A model generated the notes under the pieces. It saw only the letters and a list, made by a program, of their open reading frames with translations, ran no database searches and was not told where the DNA came from. From the NCBI RefSeq assembly GCF_010907035.1, contig NZ_QUMK01000050.1, positions 1 through 41,986 on the forward strand: 41,986 nucleotides of DNA, in the 5' to 3' direction. The position numbers and the translations under genes are program-made. Origin of the DNA: Rhodopseudomonas sp. BR0M22 (GTDB lineage Bacteria > Pseudomonadota > Alphaproteobacteria > Rhizobiales > Xanthobacteraceae). Shown here piece after piece: positions 8,999 to 18,440 of this stretch. How positions within the stretch are numbered: the first letter of the stretch is position 1; every line of letters starts with the position of its first letter.

Positions 8999-9361
8999 AT
9001 GAAGCTCCCCGGCCCAGATCACCCGATTACGATGACGGCAAACCCGAAGGGCGTCCGAATCAGCGCCGGCGGTCGAGTGATCGCGGAGACCCGCCGCGCG
9101 CTGACGCTGCGCGAAGCCAGCTATCCGCCAGTGCAGTACATTCCGCGGGAAGATGCCGACATGCGGCTGCTGGAAAAGACCGCTCGGGTCACCCACTGCC
9201 CGTATAAGGGCGATGCCAGTTATTTCAGCATCGTCGCCGGGGGCGATCCGCTGCCGAACGCGGTGTGGAGCTACGAGACGCCATTTCCGGCGATGGCCGA
9301 GATTGCCGGCTATCTGGCGTTCTATCCGGAAAAGGTCCAAATCGAAGAATTCAAACCCTAG
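8999..9361 (+). CDS. DUF427 domain protein
   Basis: This 120-residue protein is a single DUF427 domain, a small beta-rich fold of unsettled biochemical function. Family features include GGRVIAETRRALTLREASYPPVQYI in pieces, the segment RVTHCPYKGDASYFSI, and a closing AFYPEKVQIEE. The ATG at 8999 has GAAGG about 9 bases upstream. No signal peptide or membrane helix is present. It lies in the divergent position to bolA (166-base gap) and is followed by an acyltransferase gene on the same strand. I assign no reaction. Confidence 0.9.
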   Translation: MKLPGPDHPITMTANPKGVRISAGGRVIAETRRALTLREASYPPVQYIPREDADMRLLEKTARVTHCPYKGDASYFSIVAGGDPLPNAVWSYETPFPAMAEIAGYLAFYPEKVQIEEFKP

Positions 9362-9465
9362 CAATTCGCCGAAGAGGCGATTCAGCTAAGGCGCAGTATC
9401 GTATTCCACCGGCGGCATCGCGCGGGGCTTATTTCGTGACCGTAACCTATCCCACCACTGGCGGC

Positions 9466-10617
9466 ATGACCGCGCACGCAGCGTCGCATGTGCGCGACCT
9501 GTCGCTCGACCGCACCCGCACCTTCCTCACCATCCTGGTGCTGATCCACCATTCGGTGATCCCCTATACTTACTTCGGTCACACCGACCCGACCTCGTTC
9601 ATCGGCTTCGATTGCATCGTGCTCGCCACCGACAGTTTCTTCATGGCGATGTTCTTCATGCTGTCGGGGCTGTTTCTGTGGCCGAGCCTGGACCATCGGC
9701 CGAAATTCGGCTCGCTCGCTCGCGACCGGCTGATCCGGCTCGGCATCCCGTTCGTGATCGCAGCCTTCACCGTGATCCCGATCGCCTACTACGCGCTGGC
9801 GCTGCGCGCCGACCCGGCCGAGACCTTCGCGCAGTTCTACAAGAACATGATCACGGTCGGCCCGTGGCCGAGCGGACCGTTGTGGTTTCTGTGGGTGCTG
9901 TTCATCTTCAGCGTGATCGGCGGCGGGCTGTACCGGATTTCGCGGCACACGCTGGACCCGATCAATCACCTCGCCAAGCTCGGCTACAAATCGCCGGCGC
10001 TGTTCATCGGCGCCGTGTTCGTGATCACCGCGATCCTCTACGTGCCGTCGCGGCTGTACTACACCTCGACCTATTGGTTCGAATGGGGACCGTTCGCGGT
10101 GCAGGCCAGCCGGGTGCTGCTGTACACCGCATACTTCTTCATCGGTGCCGGCATCGGCGCCTGCCATCCCGAGCAGAGCGTGCTCGGCGCCGGCGGCAAG
10201 CTGGCGCAGCAATGGTGGATCTGGCTGCTGGTGGCGCTGGTGCCGTATCTCGGGATGTGGGGCCTGATCGGCATCAAGCGCGGCATCCTCGACAATCCGG
10301 ACGACCTGCCGATGTGGTACGAGGCGAGCTACAGCGTGGCGCTGACCGCCTTCAGCGCCGCGATCATCTTTGCGATCCTGGCCGTATTCCTGCGCTTCCG
10401 CCGCGGCGGCTGGAGCCTGCTCGATCCGCTGCAGCACGACGCCTACGGCATCTTCCTGGTGCACTACGCCTACATGCTGTGGCTGCAGTACTGGCTGTAC
10501 GACTACGACCTGCCGGCGATCGTCAAAGCCGCCATCGTATTCACCCTCGGCCTGCTGCTGAGCTGGGCGACAACGTATCTCTTGCGGAAGATTCCAGGCG
10601 CGTATCGGGTGCTGTGA
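9466..10617 (+). CDS. Membrane acyltransferase, acyltransferase-3 family
   Basis: This 383-residue integral membrane protein has about ten hydrophobic helices and belongs to the acyltransferase-3 (OafA/OatA-like) family. These proteins move acyl groups, often acetyl, across the membrane onto sugars, lipids or peptidoglycan. The N-terminal helix begins LDRTRTFLTILVLIHHSVIP and holds the His pair expected at the active site. Next come MAMFFMLSGLFLW and the conserved Arg of DRLIRLGIPF. The C-terminal HDAYGIFLVHYAYMLWLQY is typical of this family. There is no extra extracellular SGNH domain. The ATG at 9466 is chosen, but a GTG at 9436 in the same frame is equally possible because neither has a strong ribosome binding site. 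The acceptor is unknown. Confidence 0.9.
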   Translation: MTAHAASHVRDLSLDRTRTFLTILVLIHHSVIPYTYFGHTDPTSFIGFDCIVLATDSFFMAMFFMLSGLFLWPSLDHRPKFGSLARDRLIRLGIPFVIAAFTVIPIAYYALALRADPAETFAQFYKNMITVGPWPSGPLWFLWVLFIFSVIGGGLYRISRHTLDPINHLAKLGYKSPALFIGAVFVITAILYVPSRLYYTSTYWFEWGPFAVQASRVLLYTAYFFIGAGIGACHPEQSVLGAGGKLAQQWWIWLLVALVPYLGMWGLIGIKRGILDNPDDLPMWYEASYSVALTAFSAAIIFAILAVFLRFRRGGWSLLDPLQHDAYGIFLVHYAYMLWLQYWLYDYDLPAIVKAAIVFTLGLLLSWATTYLLRKIPGAYRVL

Positions 10618-10630
10618 GACCCCTCTTCCT

Positions 10631-10665
10631 TCATTCCGGGGCGCGCGCAGCGCATCCCGGAATGA
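10631..10665. repeat. Palindromic repeat of the CATTCCGGGG family
   Basis: TCATTCCGGG at 10631-10640 is perfectly mirrored by CCCGGAATGA at 10656-10665, with a GC-rich inner part. The same element occurs twice near 19150-19285. It lies between the converging acyltransferase and purL genes, where the RNA hairpin could also end both transcripts. Confidence 0.75.
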
Positions 10666-10686
10666 CGATGGAGAGGCCGAAGGCGA

Positions 10687-12897
<2,211 letters not shown>

Positions 12898-13292
12898 AGG
12901 GCAGCATTCCTCGGCGCGCCGGAGGGGCCGGCGCGGACCGCTGTTATGTAGAAAGAACGGCCCAAAGGGGAAAGGCTTTTCTGCACGCCTGGGGATGGCG
13001 AACCGCCCCAGGCCGGGATTGAAGGCATGCCTTTTCAATAAGTTGCAGCTTCCGCCCCAGCCGCGGCCGGCCCCTTCTCCCCGCTCTGTGCGGGGAGAAG
13101 GATGGGATGAGGGGCCGGGCAGTGAATCGGACGCGGCGGAAGTCGTGCTGGGTAGCGGGGCTGTGCCCGCCCGAGGGGCCGACTGCGGATTGACGCCGTG
13201 CCCCGCCCCTCACCCGGATTGCTGCGCAATCCGACCTCTCCCCGCACAGAGCGGGGAGAGGTTCAGTCAGTGCCTTGCGGCTAGCTACAGAA
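12898..13292. other. 395-base intergenic region with paired repeats
   Basis: This gap between trpB2 and purL, both leftward, holds the purL leader next to 12897 and an inverted pair of GC-rich palindromic repeats at 13071-13260. I see no convincing small gene; the open frames here run through the repeats. A terminator for trpB2 is probably supplied by the repeat at 13236-13260. Confidence 0.6.
13071..13260. repeat. Inverted pair of CTCCCCGC palindromic repeats
   Basis: Each end holds a hairpin. At 13074-13100, TTCTCCCCGC and GCGGGGAGAA flank TCTGT, and at 13236-13260, CTCTCCCCGC and GCGGGGAGAG flank ACAGA. The two cores are reverse complements of each other, so this is one element in two opposite copies about 135 bases apart. 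It is a non-coding interspersed repeat. The second copy is followed by the trpB2 stop and can act as its terminator. Confidence 0.7.
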
Positions 13293-14657
13293 TTACGCCG
13301 CAACCGCCGGCAGGCCCGCCAGCGCGGTGGCGAGGTCGGCTTCGTCGTAGTCCTGATCGACCAGCTTGCCTTCGAAGTAGTTGATGTAGGCCTGCATGTC
13401 GAAATGGCCGTGGCCGGAGAGGTTGAACAGGATCGTTTCCGACTTGCCCTCCTCCTTGCAGCGCAGCGCCTCGTCGATCGCGCAGCGCACCGCGTGGGTG
13501 GATTCCGGCGCCGGCACGATGCCTTCGGTGCGGGCGAACTGCACGCCGGCTTCGAAGCAGCCGACCTGCTTGTAGGCGCGCGCCTCGATCAGGCCGAGTT
13601 CGTAGGCGTGCGACACCATCCCGCTCATGCCGTGATAGCGCAGGCCGCCGGCGTGGAAGCCCGGCGGCATGAAAGTCGAGCCGAGCGTGTGCATCTTCAC
13701 CAGCGGGGTGAGATGCGCGGTGTCGCCGAAGTCGTAGGCGTAGGTGCCACGGGTCAGGGTCGGGCACGCCGCCGGCTCGACCGCGATGATGCGCCGCTTG
13801 CGACCGCCGCGGAGCTGCAGGCCGAGGAACGGGAAGGCAAGGCCGGCGAAGTTCGAACCGCCGCCGGCGCAGCCGATCACGACGTCCGGATCATCGCCCG
13901 CCATTTCGAACTGCTTGATCGCTTCTTCGCCGATGATGGTCTGGTGCAGCATCACGTGGTTGAGCACCGAACCCAGCGCGTACTTGATGTCCGGGTTCTT
14001 GGCGGCGACTTCCACCGCTTCGGAGATCGCGATGCCGAGCGAACCGGGGCTGTTCGGATTCTTCTCCAGAATGGCGCGGCCGGATTCGGTTTCGGTCGAC
14101 GGCGACGCGATGCAGCGCGCGCCGTAGGTCTCCATCAGCGCGCGGCGATACGGCTTCTGGTCGAACGACACGCGGACCTGGAAAACCAGAACGTCAAGCC
14201 CGAACAGCGAGCCGGCGAACGCCAGCGACGAGCCCCACTGCCCGGCGCCGGTCTCGGTCGACAGCTTCTTGATGCCGGCCTGCTTGTTGTACCAGGCCTG
14301 CGGCACCGCGGTGTTCGGCTTGTGCGAGCCGGCCGGCGAAACGCCTTCGTACTTGAAGTAGATCTTGGCCGGCGTGCCGAGCGCCTGCTCGAGGCGGCGC
14401 GCACGGATCAACGGCGCCGGGCGCCACATCCGGAACACGTCACGCACCGGCTCGGGAATCTCGATGTAGCGCTCGGTCGCGACCTCCTGGAGGATCAACT
14501 CCATCGGAAACAGCGGCTCCAGATCGCTCGGGCCGACCGGCTGATGCGTGCCCGGATGAAGGACCGGCGGCATCGGCGTCGGAAAGTCGGCATTGAGATT
14601 GTACCAGGACTTCGGGATGTTCTCCTCGTCCAGTACATACTTGATCTGGTCGCTCAT
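13293..14657 (-). CDS. trpB2: Tryptophan synthase beta-like protein, TrpB2 type
   Basis: This 454-residue PLP enzyme belongs to the TrpB2 branch of tryptophan synthase beta chains. It condenses indole (or related substrates) with serine or phosphoserine and usually works without the TrpA partner. The PLP lysine is Lys113 in AGSHKPNTA. Glu135 is in [12 protein letters not shown], and the phosphate-binding loop is [11 protein letters not shown]. The long N-terminal region with [16 protein letters not shown] and the C-terminal extension are TrpB2 hallmarks. GGGAGA lies 7 bases before the ATG at 14657. No trpA or other trp gene is nearby; the divergent neighbour is a thioesterase. It may be a salvage enzyme or have a role outside tryptophan synthesis. 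Confidence 0.93.
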   Translation of the reverse strand: MSDQIKYVLDEENIPKSWYNLNADFPTPMPPVLHPGTHQPVGPSDLEPLFPMELILQEVATERYIEIPEPVRDVFRMWRPAPLIRARRLEQALGTPAKIYFKYEGVSPAGSHKPNTAVPQAWYNKQAGIKKLSTETGAGQWGSSLAFAGSLFGLDVLVFQVRVSFDQKPYRRALMETYGARCIASPSTETESGRAILEKNPNSPGSLGIAISEAVEVAAKNPDIKYALGSVLNHVMLHQTIIGEEAIKQFEMAGDDPDVVIGCAGGGSNFAGLAFPFLGLQLRGGRKRRIIAVEPAACPTLTRGTYAYDFGDTAHLTPLVKMHTLGSTFMPPGFHAGGLRYHGMSGMVSHAYELGLIEARAYKQVGCFEAGVQFARTEGIVPAPESTHAVRCAIDEALRCKEEGKSETILFNLSGHGHFDMQAYINYFEGKLVDQDYDEADLATALAGLPAVAA

Positions 14658-14782
14658 TCTGGTCTCCCTCACGCGGCCCGTTTCTTGCGGGGCGAGAAGG
14701 TATACAGCGGCGACCTGCCTGCCAATTGCGCAGTGTCAATTAGATTTGTGGATTTGCATTGCAGCGCGGCATCAGTTTTATG

Positions 14783-14801
14783 GACCAAACGATAGACCAA
14801 A
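14783..14801. promoter_or_regulatory. Direct repeat upstream of the thioesterase gene
   Basis: GACCAAA occurs at 14783-14789 and again at 14795-14801, about one helical turn apart, in the 156-base divergent region between trpB2 and the thioesterase gene. The region is AT-richer than its surroundings. A tandem activator or repressor site is possible; no promoter hexamers are clear. Confidence 0.22.
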
Positions 14802-14813
14802 GGATAACGCCCC

Positions 14814-15302
14814 TTGACCACCACCGCCGAACCGACACGCCTCAGCCGCCCGGACCTTTTCACCGCCACTGAAGGTGAGTTCGCCGGCTGGCGGACGTGG
14901 ACTCGGGACACTTTCGAATCGCACAACGGACCGTTCTGGCACCGCATCGAAGACGACGGTCGCGTCCGCTGCGCCTTCCGGGTCGAGAAGAAGCACCTCA
15001 ACGGCATGAAGGCGGTGCACGGCGGCTGCTTCATGACCTTCGCGGACTATTGCCTGTTCGCGATCGCCGTCCACGAATTGCAGGGACCGGGCGTGACGGT
15101 GGCGTTCGGCGCTGAATTTCTCGACGCGGCATTCGAGGGCGAACTGATCGAGGCGACCGGCGAAGTCACGCGGGCCGGCAAGTCGCTGATCTTTGTCCGC
15201 GGCATTCTCAAAACAGGCGAACGACCGTTGTTCACGTTCTCCGGCACCATCAAGCGGGTCAAGCGCAGGGTGCCGCCGACTGAGGTCGCCGACAGCCACT
15301 GA
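14814..15302 (+). CDS. PaaI/hotdog-fold acyl-CoA thioesterase
   Basis: This 162-residue cytosolic protein has a single hotdog fold of the PaaI-like thioesterase type, which hydrolyses acyl-CoA thioesters, often aromatic ones. The signature is KAVHGGCFMTFADYCLF at about 66-82, followed by VTVAFGAEFLDAAFEGELIEATGEV. The start is TTG at 14814 with AAGGA about 9 bases upstream; no ATG precedes the domain. murI follows on the same strand after 83 bases. The specific acyl-CoA cannot be told from sequence. Confidence 0.9.
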   Translation: MTTTAEPTRLSRPDLFTATEGEFAGWRTWTRDTFESHNGPFWHRIEDDGRVRCAFRVEKKHLNGMKAVHGGCFMTFADYCLFAIAVHELQGPGVTVAFGAEFLDAAFEGELIEATGEVTRAGKSLIFVRGILKTGERPLFTFSGTIKRVKRRVPPTEVADSH

Positions 15303-15385
15303 CCGCGGCGGCCCTGCCTCATCCGCAAGGCTGCGTCGCGAGATCGGCAACCGAAAGCTAACCAAGATCGGGTAAGGTCGCCGCC

Positions 15386-16180
15386 GTGACCTCGCTCCCC
15401 ACAATCCTGGTGTTCGATTCCGGCCTCGGCGGCCTCACGGTGCTGCGCGAAGTGGTCCGCGCCCGCCCGGACGCGCACTACGTCTATGTCGGCGACGACG
15501 CGTTCTTCCCTTACGGCCAGCGCAGCGAGGAGGCCGTGATCGGTCGCGTCGTTCCGCTGATGGGCGAACTCATCGCGGCGCATGCGCCGGATCTCGTCGT
15601 GATCGCCTGCAACACCGCCTCGACCATGACGCTGGCGCCGCTGCGGGCCCGCTACCGGGTGCCGTTCGTCGGCACCGTGCCGGCGATCAAGCCGGCCTGC
15701 GCTCGCTCCCGCACCAAACGCGTCTCGGTGCTCGGCACGTCAGCGACGGTGCGGCTCGAATATACCCGCGCGCTGATCCGTGATTTTGCGCAAGGCTGCG
15801 AGGTGTCGCTGGTCGGCTCGGTGCGTCTTGCCACCCTCGCCGAGACCGCGCTCGGCGGCGGTGAGGTGACCGACGCGGCGATCCGCGCCGAAATCGCACC
15901 GTGCTTCGTCGAAGCCGACGCCACACGCGGACGCACCGATTCGGTGGTGCTGGCCTGCACGCATTATCCGCTGCTGCTCGACCGGCTGATCCGGCTGGCG
16001 CCGTGGCCGGTCGACTGGATCGATCCGGCCCCGGCGATCGCCCGCCGCGTCGTCACTCTGCTCGGCGAGGCCACCGGCCATGCCGCAAGCCCCAAGGCCG
16101 AGATGATCTTCACATCCGGCCGGCAGCCTCGCGCCAGCGCCGGCTTGGCACCCTATTTCGGCGGCCGGGTTCCGGCCTGA
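15386..16180 (+). CDS. murI: Glutamate racemase
   Basis: MurI interconverts L- and D-glutamate in the cytosol and supplies D-glutamate for peptidoglycan precursors. Both catalytic cysteines are present: Cys75 in IACNTAST and Cys191 in LACTHYPLL. The N-terminal FDSGLGGLTVL (Asp11, Ser12) and GDDAFFPYG motifs are also typical. The start is GTG at 15386 with a TAAGG-like ribosome binding site. The length of 264 residues is normal. It is probably transcribed with the thioesterase upstream and perhaps with the cupin gene 58 bases downstream. Confidence 0.96.
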   Translation: MTSLPTILVFDSGLGGLTVLREVVRARPDAHYVYVGDDAFFPYGQRSEEAVIGRVVPLMGELIAAHAPDLVVIACNTASTMTLAPLRARYRVPFVGTVPAIKPACARSRTKRVSVLGTSATVRLEYTRALIRDFAQGCEVSLVGSVRLATLAETALGGGEVTDAAIRAEIAPCFVEADATRGRTDSVVLACTHYPLLLDRLIRLAPWPVDWIDPAPAIARRVVTLLGEATGHAASPKAEMIFTSGRQPRASAGLAPYFGGRVPA

Positions 16181-16213
16181 GGCGCTTTTCCGCCTGACGG
16201 GACGCTGCTAGTT

Positions 16214-16239
16214 TTGTCTCCGGGAGGAGACAATCAAAA
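16214..16239 (+). promoter_or_regulatory. Hairpin masking the cupin ribosome binding site
   Basis: TTGTCTCC at 16214-16221 is fully complementary to GGAGACAA at 16226-16233, with the tetraloop GGGA between them. The Shine-Dalgarno sequence GGGAGGAGA of the gene starting at 16239 lies inside this hairpin. TT at 16212-16213 could also pair with the AAAA next to the start codon after a small bulge. The shape is what a temperature- or ligand-controlled translation switch would need, but it does not contain a motif I know. Confidence 0.4.
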
Positions 16240-16628
16240 TGAAAATCTCTCGTCACATTCTTGTGGTGTGTGCGGTGACGGTTGCGGCGAGTGCCGCGGT
16301 CGCGCAGCAGAGCGGGATCAAGCGCACCCCGCTGCAGAAGATCGAATTTCCCGATGGATACGTCACCGTCAGCGGTCTCGCCGAGCTGCCGCCGGGCGGC
16401 AATATCGGCCGGCACACCCATCCCGGCATCGAGACCGGATATCTGCTGGAGGGCGAGGCAGTGATGAGCATCGACGGCGAACCCGACAAGCACCTCAAGG
16501 CGGGCGATTCCTACGTGATCCCGGCCGGCGTGGTGCACGATGCCAAGGTGCACGGCGACAACGGCGCCAAGGTGATGGCGGTCTGGGTGGTCGACAAGAC
16601 CAAGCCATTCGCTTCGCCCGTCAAATAA
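16239..16628 (+). CDS. Exported single-domain cupin protein
   Basis: This 129-residue protein has a signal peptide (1 to about 22, ending AVAQ) and one cupin barrel. The first cupin motif is GGNIGRHTHPGIETGYLLEGE, with two His and one Glu as metal ligands. The second is AGDSYVIPAGVVHDAKV, with the fourth ligand His. It therefore probably binds a divalent metal in the periplasm; binding, isomerase or dioxygenase roles are all possible. The ribosome binding site is strong but lies in a perfect hairpin (see 16214-16239). The stop codon directly abuts the ATG of the next gene, so the two are cotranslated or at least cotranscribed. Confidence 0.92.
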   Translation: MKISRHILVVCAVTVAASAAVAQQSGIKRTPLQKIEFPDGYVTVSGLAELPPGGNIGRHTHPGIETGYLLEGEAVMSIDGEPDKHLKAGDSYVIPAGVVHDAKVHGDNGAKVMAVWVVDKTKPFASPVK

Positions 16629-17405
16629 ATGCGGGGCAAAATTCGTCGAATCTCGGCGCCGCGGCGGCTGATTGCGGATCTGATGCACGCCTCGCAAGGC
16701 GTGCCACTGATCAGCTATCGGCGCACGCTGCAACTCGGCCCGCTCGCACGGGCTCGGGCCGCCGCCGCATCGCCGCCCGGCTTTGCCGCGATCCTCGCCA
16801 AGGCGTTCAGCCTGGTGGCGCGCGACGAGCCGCTGCTGCGCACGCTGTATATCGACTTTCCCTGGCCGCACTTCTTCGAGCTGCCGAAGAGCGTCGGCAT
16901 GATCGCGGTCGCGCGCCGCATCGATGGCGAAGACTGCGTGCTGATGCAGAAAGTCACCGCGGCCGATACACGGCCGCTGACCGAGGTCGATTCGATCATC
17001 CGCGAGGCTCGCACCGCGCCGATCGAAACCGTCCCGATGTTTCGCAAGCTGCTGCGGATCAGCCGGATGCCGTGGCCGCTGCGGCGGGTCGCCTGGTGGG
17101 TCGGGATGTCGCTCGGCCGGCCGCGGGCGAATTTCTTCGGTAGTTTCGGCATCTCTTCAGTGTCGGCGTTCGGCCCTGGCGACCTCTACCCGGTCAGCCC
17201 CGGCCCCTACATCCTGAGCTACGGCCGACTCGCCGACGACGGCAGCCTGGAGGTGATCGTCCGGTTCGACCACCGGGTGATCGACGCCGCCCCGATCGCG
17301 AGGATCACGACCTCCCTCGAGCAGGTGCTGAACACCACGATAGCGGCCGAGATCGAGCAGTTGGAACGCCCGCCCCGGCCGCTGCGGGCCGCAGCCGGAC
17401 CTTGA
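16629..17405 (+). CDS. Stand-alone E2-like acyltransferase domain
   Basis: This 258-residue protein resembles the catalytic domain of 2-oxoacid dehydrogenase E2 subunits (chloramphenicol acetyltransferase fold). The expected segments occur in order: an N-terminal RRLIADLMHASQGVP, then NFFGSFGISSVSAFGPGD (compare GTFTISNLG in E2), and the catalytic FDHRVIDAAPIA. His215 and Asp219 of the HxxxDG motif are kept, but the Gly is Ala220. There is no lipoyl or peripheral-subunit-binding domain, and no E1 or E3 genes are near. Its ATG follows the cupin stop with no gap. It may be a CoA-dependent acyltransferase acting on a small substrate; I cannot name it. Confidence 0.85.
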   Translation: MRGKIRRISAPRRLIADLMHASQGVPLISYRRTLQLGPLARARAAAASPPGFAAILAKAFSLVARDEPLLRTLYIDFPWPHFFELPKSVGMIAVARRIDGEDCVLMQKVTAADTRPLTEVDSIIREARTAPIETVPMFRKLLRISRMPWPLRRVAWWVGMSLGRPRANFFGSFGISSVSAFGPGDLYPVSPGPYILSYGRLADDGSLEVIVRFDHRVIDAAPIARITTSLEQVLNTTIAAEIEQLERPPRPLRAAAGP

Positions 17406-17417
17406 AGCGGCACGCCC

Positions 17418-17433
17418 GTTGACATATGTTAAC
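17418..17433. promoter_or_regulatory. Near-perfect palindrome before the HicA-like/HTH pair
   Basis: GTTGACATATGTTAAC is a 16-base palindrome with a single mismatched pair (14 of 16 bases symmetrical), strikingly AT-rich for this genome. It contains a perfect -35 hexamer TTGACA at 17419-17424 and lies 23 bases upstream of the ATG at 17457. It is the natural candidate operator for the HTH protein encoded by the second gene. Confidence 0.5.
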
Positions 17434-17456
17434 ACTCGTCCAGCGCGGGCGTCACG

Positions 17457-17711
17457 ATGGCAAAGCGGCCGTCCCATCCGAACAAGGAAATCGAGGCGGC
17501 GGTCAGCCACGCTGAAGCGCTGGGCTGGAGATGGAGCAAGGTCGGCGGCCATGCGTGGGGCCGGCTGCTGTGTCCACATCACGATCGCGACGGCTGCGTG
17601 CTGTTCGTCTGGTCGACGCCGCGCAATCCAGAGAACCATGCGCGGCAACTGCTGCGCCAGATCGCACGCTGTCCCCACTCCAAGCAGGAGGATGATGGTG
17701 AAGACCTATGA
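17457..17711 (+). CDS. Small HicA-like protein of a two-gene unit
   Basis: I do not know a named family for this 84-residue protein. Its layout resembles HicA toxins, small RNases with a dsRBD-like fold. A helix (EIEAAVSHAEALGW) comes first. Then come strands around a Gly-Gly-His (KVGGHAWGRLLCP, His32), a strand CVLFVWSTP, and a helix beginning NPENHARQLLRQIARC. His32 matches the catalytic His of the HicA GSH motif by position. Three cysteines (39, 47, 72) and a HH pair could bind metal. It overlaps the following HTH gene by 14 bases and sits behind a palindrome, which is how toxin-antitoxin units are built. Toxicity is an inference. Confidence 0.75.
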   Translation: MAKRPSHPNKEIEAAVSHAEALGWRWSKVGGHAWGRLLCPHHDRDGCVLFVWSTPRNPENHARQLLRQIARCPHSKQEDDGEDL

Positions 17712-18237
17712 ATTCAGTATCGTCGCCTCCGGTCTCTCCCCGGCGGCCGAAGACTTCGCCGACCGGTTCTTCAACGCCGGATGCGACGACGCTGCCATCG
17801 CGTTTCAGAAGGGCCACATCGTGCTCGACTTCGCGCGCGAGGCGGAGTCGATCGGCGATGCGATCGCTTCGGCGGTCGCCGCGGTCGAGAATGCAGGCGC
17901 CAAAGTCGAGCGGATCGAGCCGGACCCGCTGGTCAATCTGTCCGACATCGCCGCGCGCTGCGGCCTCACGCGTGCAGCCCTGACGCAATACGCGAAGGGC
18001 CAGCGCAGCCGCGATTTTCCAGCGCCCAGCGTCCGGGTAACCTCGGATAGTCCGCTGTGGGACTGGGCCACGGTGGCGCGATGGCTGTATGCGCAGCGGA
18101 AGCTGAGCCGGGAGGCCGCTGTCGAGGCGGAGGCGGTGCGCCTCGCCAATACCGCGCTCGCCGCCGGCGACCGGCCGTTGGCGGCCCCCCTCGCCCAGCG
18201 GCTGCGAGCTTACGAGCAGACCCTCGAAGCCGCCTGA
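17698..18237 (+). CDS. HTH partner protein of the HicA-like gene
   Basis: This 179-residue protein starts with a ferredoxin-like or HicB-like alpha/beta domain (1 to about 75, MKTYEFSIVASG...). A helix-turn-helix with winged-type features follows at about 79-131: NLSDIAARCGLTRAALTQYAKGQ and PLWDWATVARWLY, similar to AlpA/MerR-like HTH_17. The C-terminus is helical. The likely start is GTG at 17698: AGGAGG at 17686-17691 abuts the ATG at 17692 but is 6 bases from the GTG. It overlaps the upstream gene. A role as antitoxin-like partner and autorepressor acting at 17418-17433 is plausible but not shown. Confidence 0.88.
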   Translation: MKTYEFSIVASGLSPAAEDFADRFFNAGCDDAAIAFQKGHIVLDFAREAESIGDAIASAVAAVENAGAKVERIEPDPLVNLSDIAARCGLTRAALTQYAKGQRSRDFPAPSVRVTSDSPLWDWATVARWLYAQRKLSREAAVEAEAVRLANTALAAGDRPLAAPLAQRLRAYEQTLEAA

Positions 18238-18263
18238 GCTCGCCTCGGCCCGCCTGGCCCGAA

Positions 18264-18292
18264 TTGACATCCCAGGGCTTTGCCCCTAGAAA
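18264..18292 (+). promoter_or_regulatory. Sigma-70-type promoter of rpsD
   Basis: A consensus -35 TTGACA at 18264-18269 is followed after exactly 17 bases by TAGAAA at 18287-18292 (4 of 6 matches to the -10 consensus). Transcription would start near 18299, giving a leader of about 140 bases before rpsD. No other promoter in the window is as clear. Confidence 0.6.
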
Positions 18293-18301
18293 GCCCCCGC
18301 T

Positions 18302-18392
18302 CGCGGGCCGGTTTCGGCCCGCGTTGCGTTTCGCGACCCGTGGTCCTCCCCTTATGCTTTAAGGACGGACCTGTCGGCAGGGGATTTTCCCC
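18302..18392 (+). promoter_or_regulatory. Structured leader of rpsD
   Basis: The leader holds a perfect 8-base-pair hairpin (CGCGGGCC at 18302-18309, GGCCCGCG at 18316-18323, loop GGTTTC) and smaller stems, including GGGG/CCCC around ATTTT at 18380-18392. S4 is a translational autoregulator in several bacteria, so an S4-binding leader is a reasonable guess. The sequence does not match any S4 leader motif I can recognise. Confidence 0.3.
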
Positions 18393-18440
18393 ATGCACAG
18401 GAGGGCGCGTTTCCTCACAACTCAAACCCTAGAGGACGCG

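Noticed and set aside
13275-14795. Open frame of 506 codons opposite trpB2
   Set aside because: TrpB2 motifs cover the whole opposite strand. The frame also runs into the repeat at its left end.
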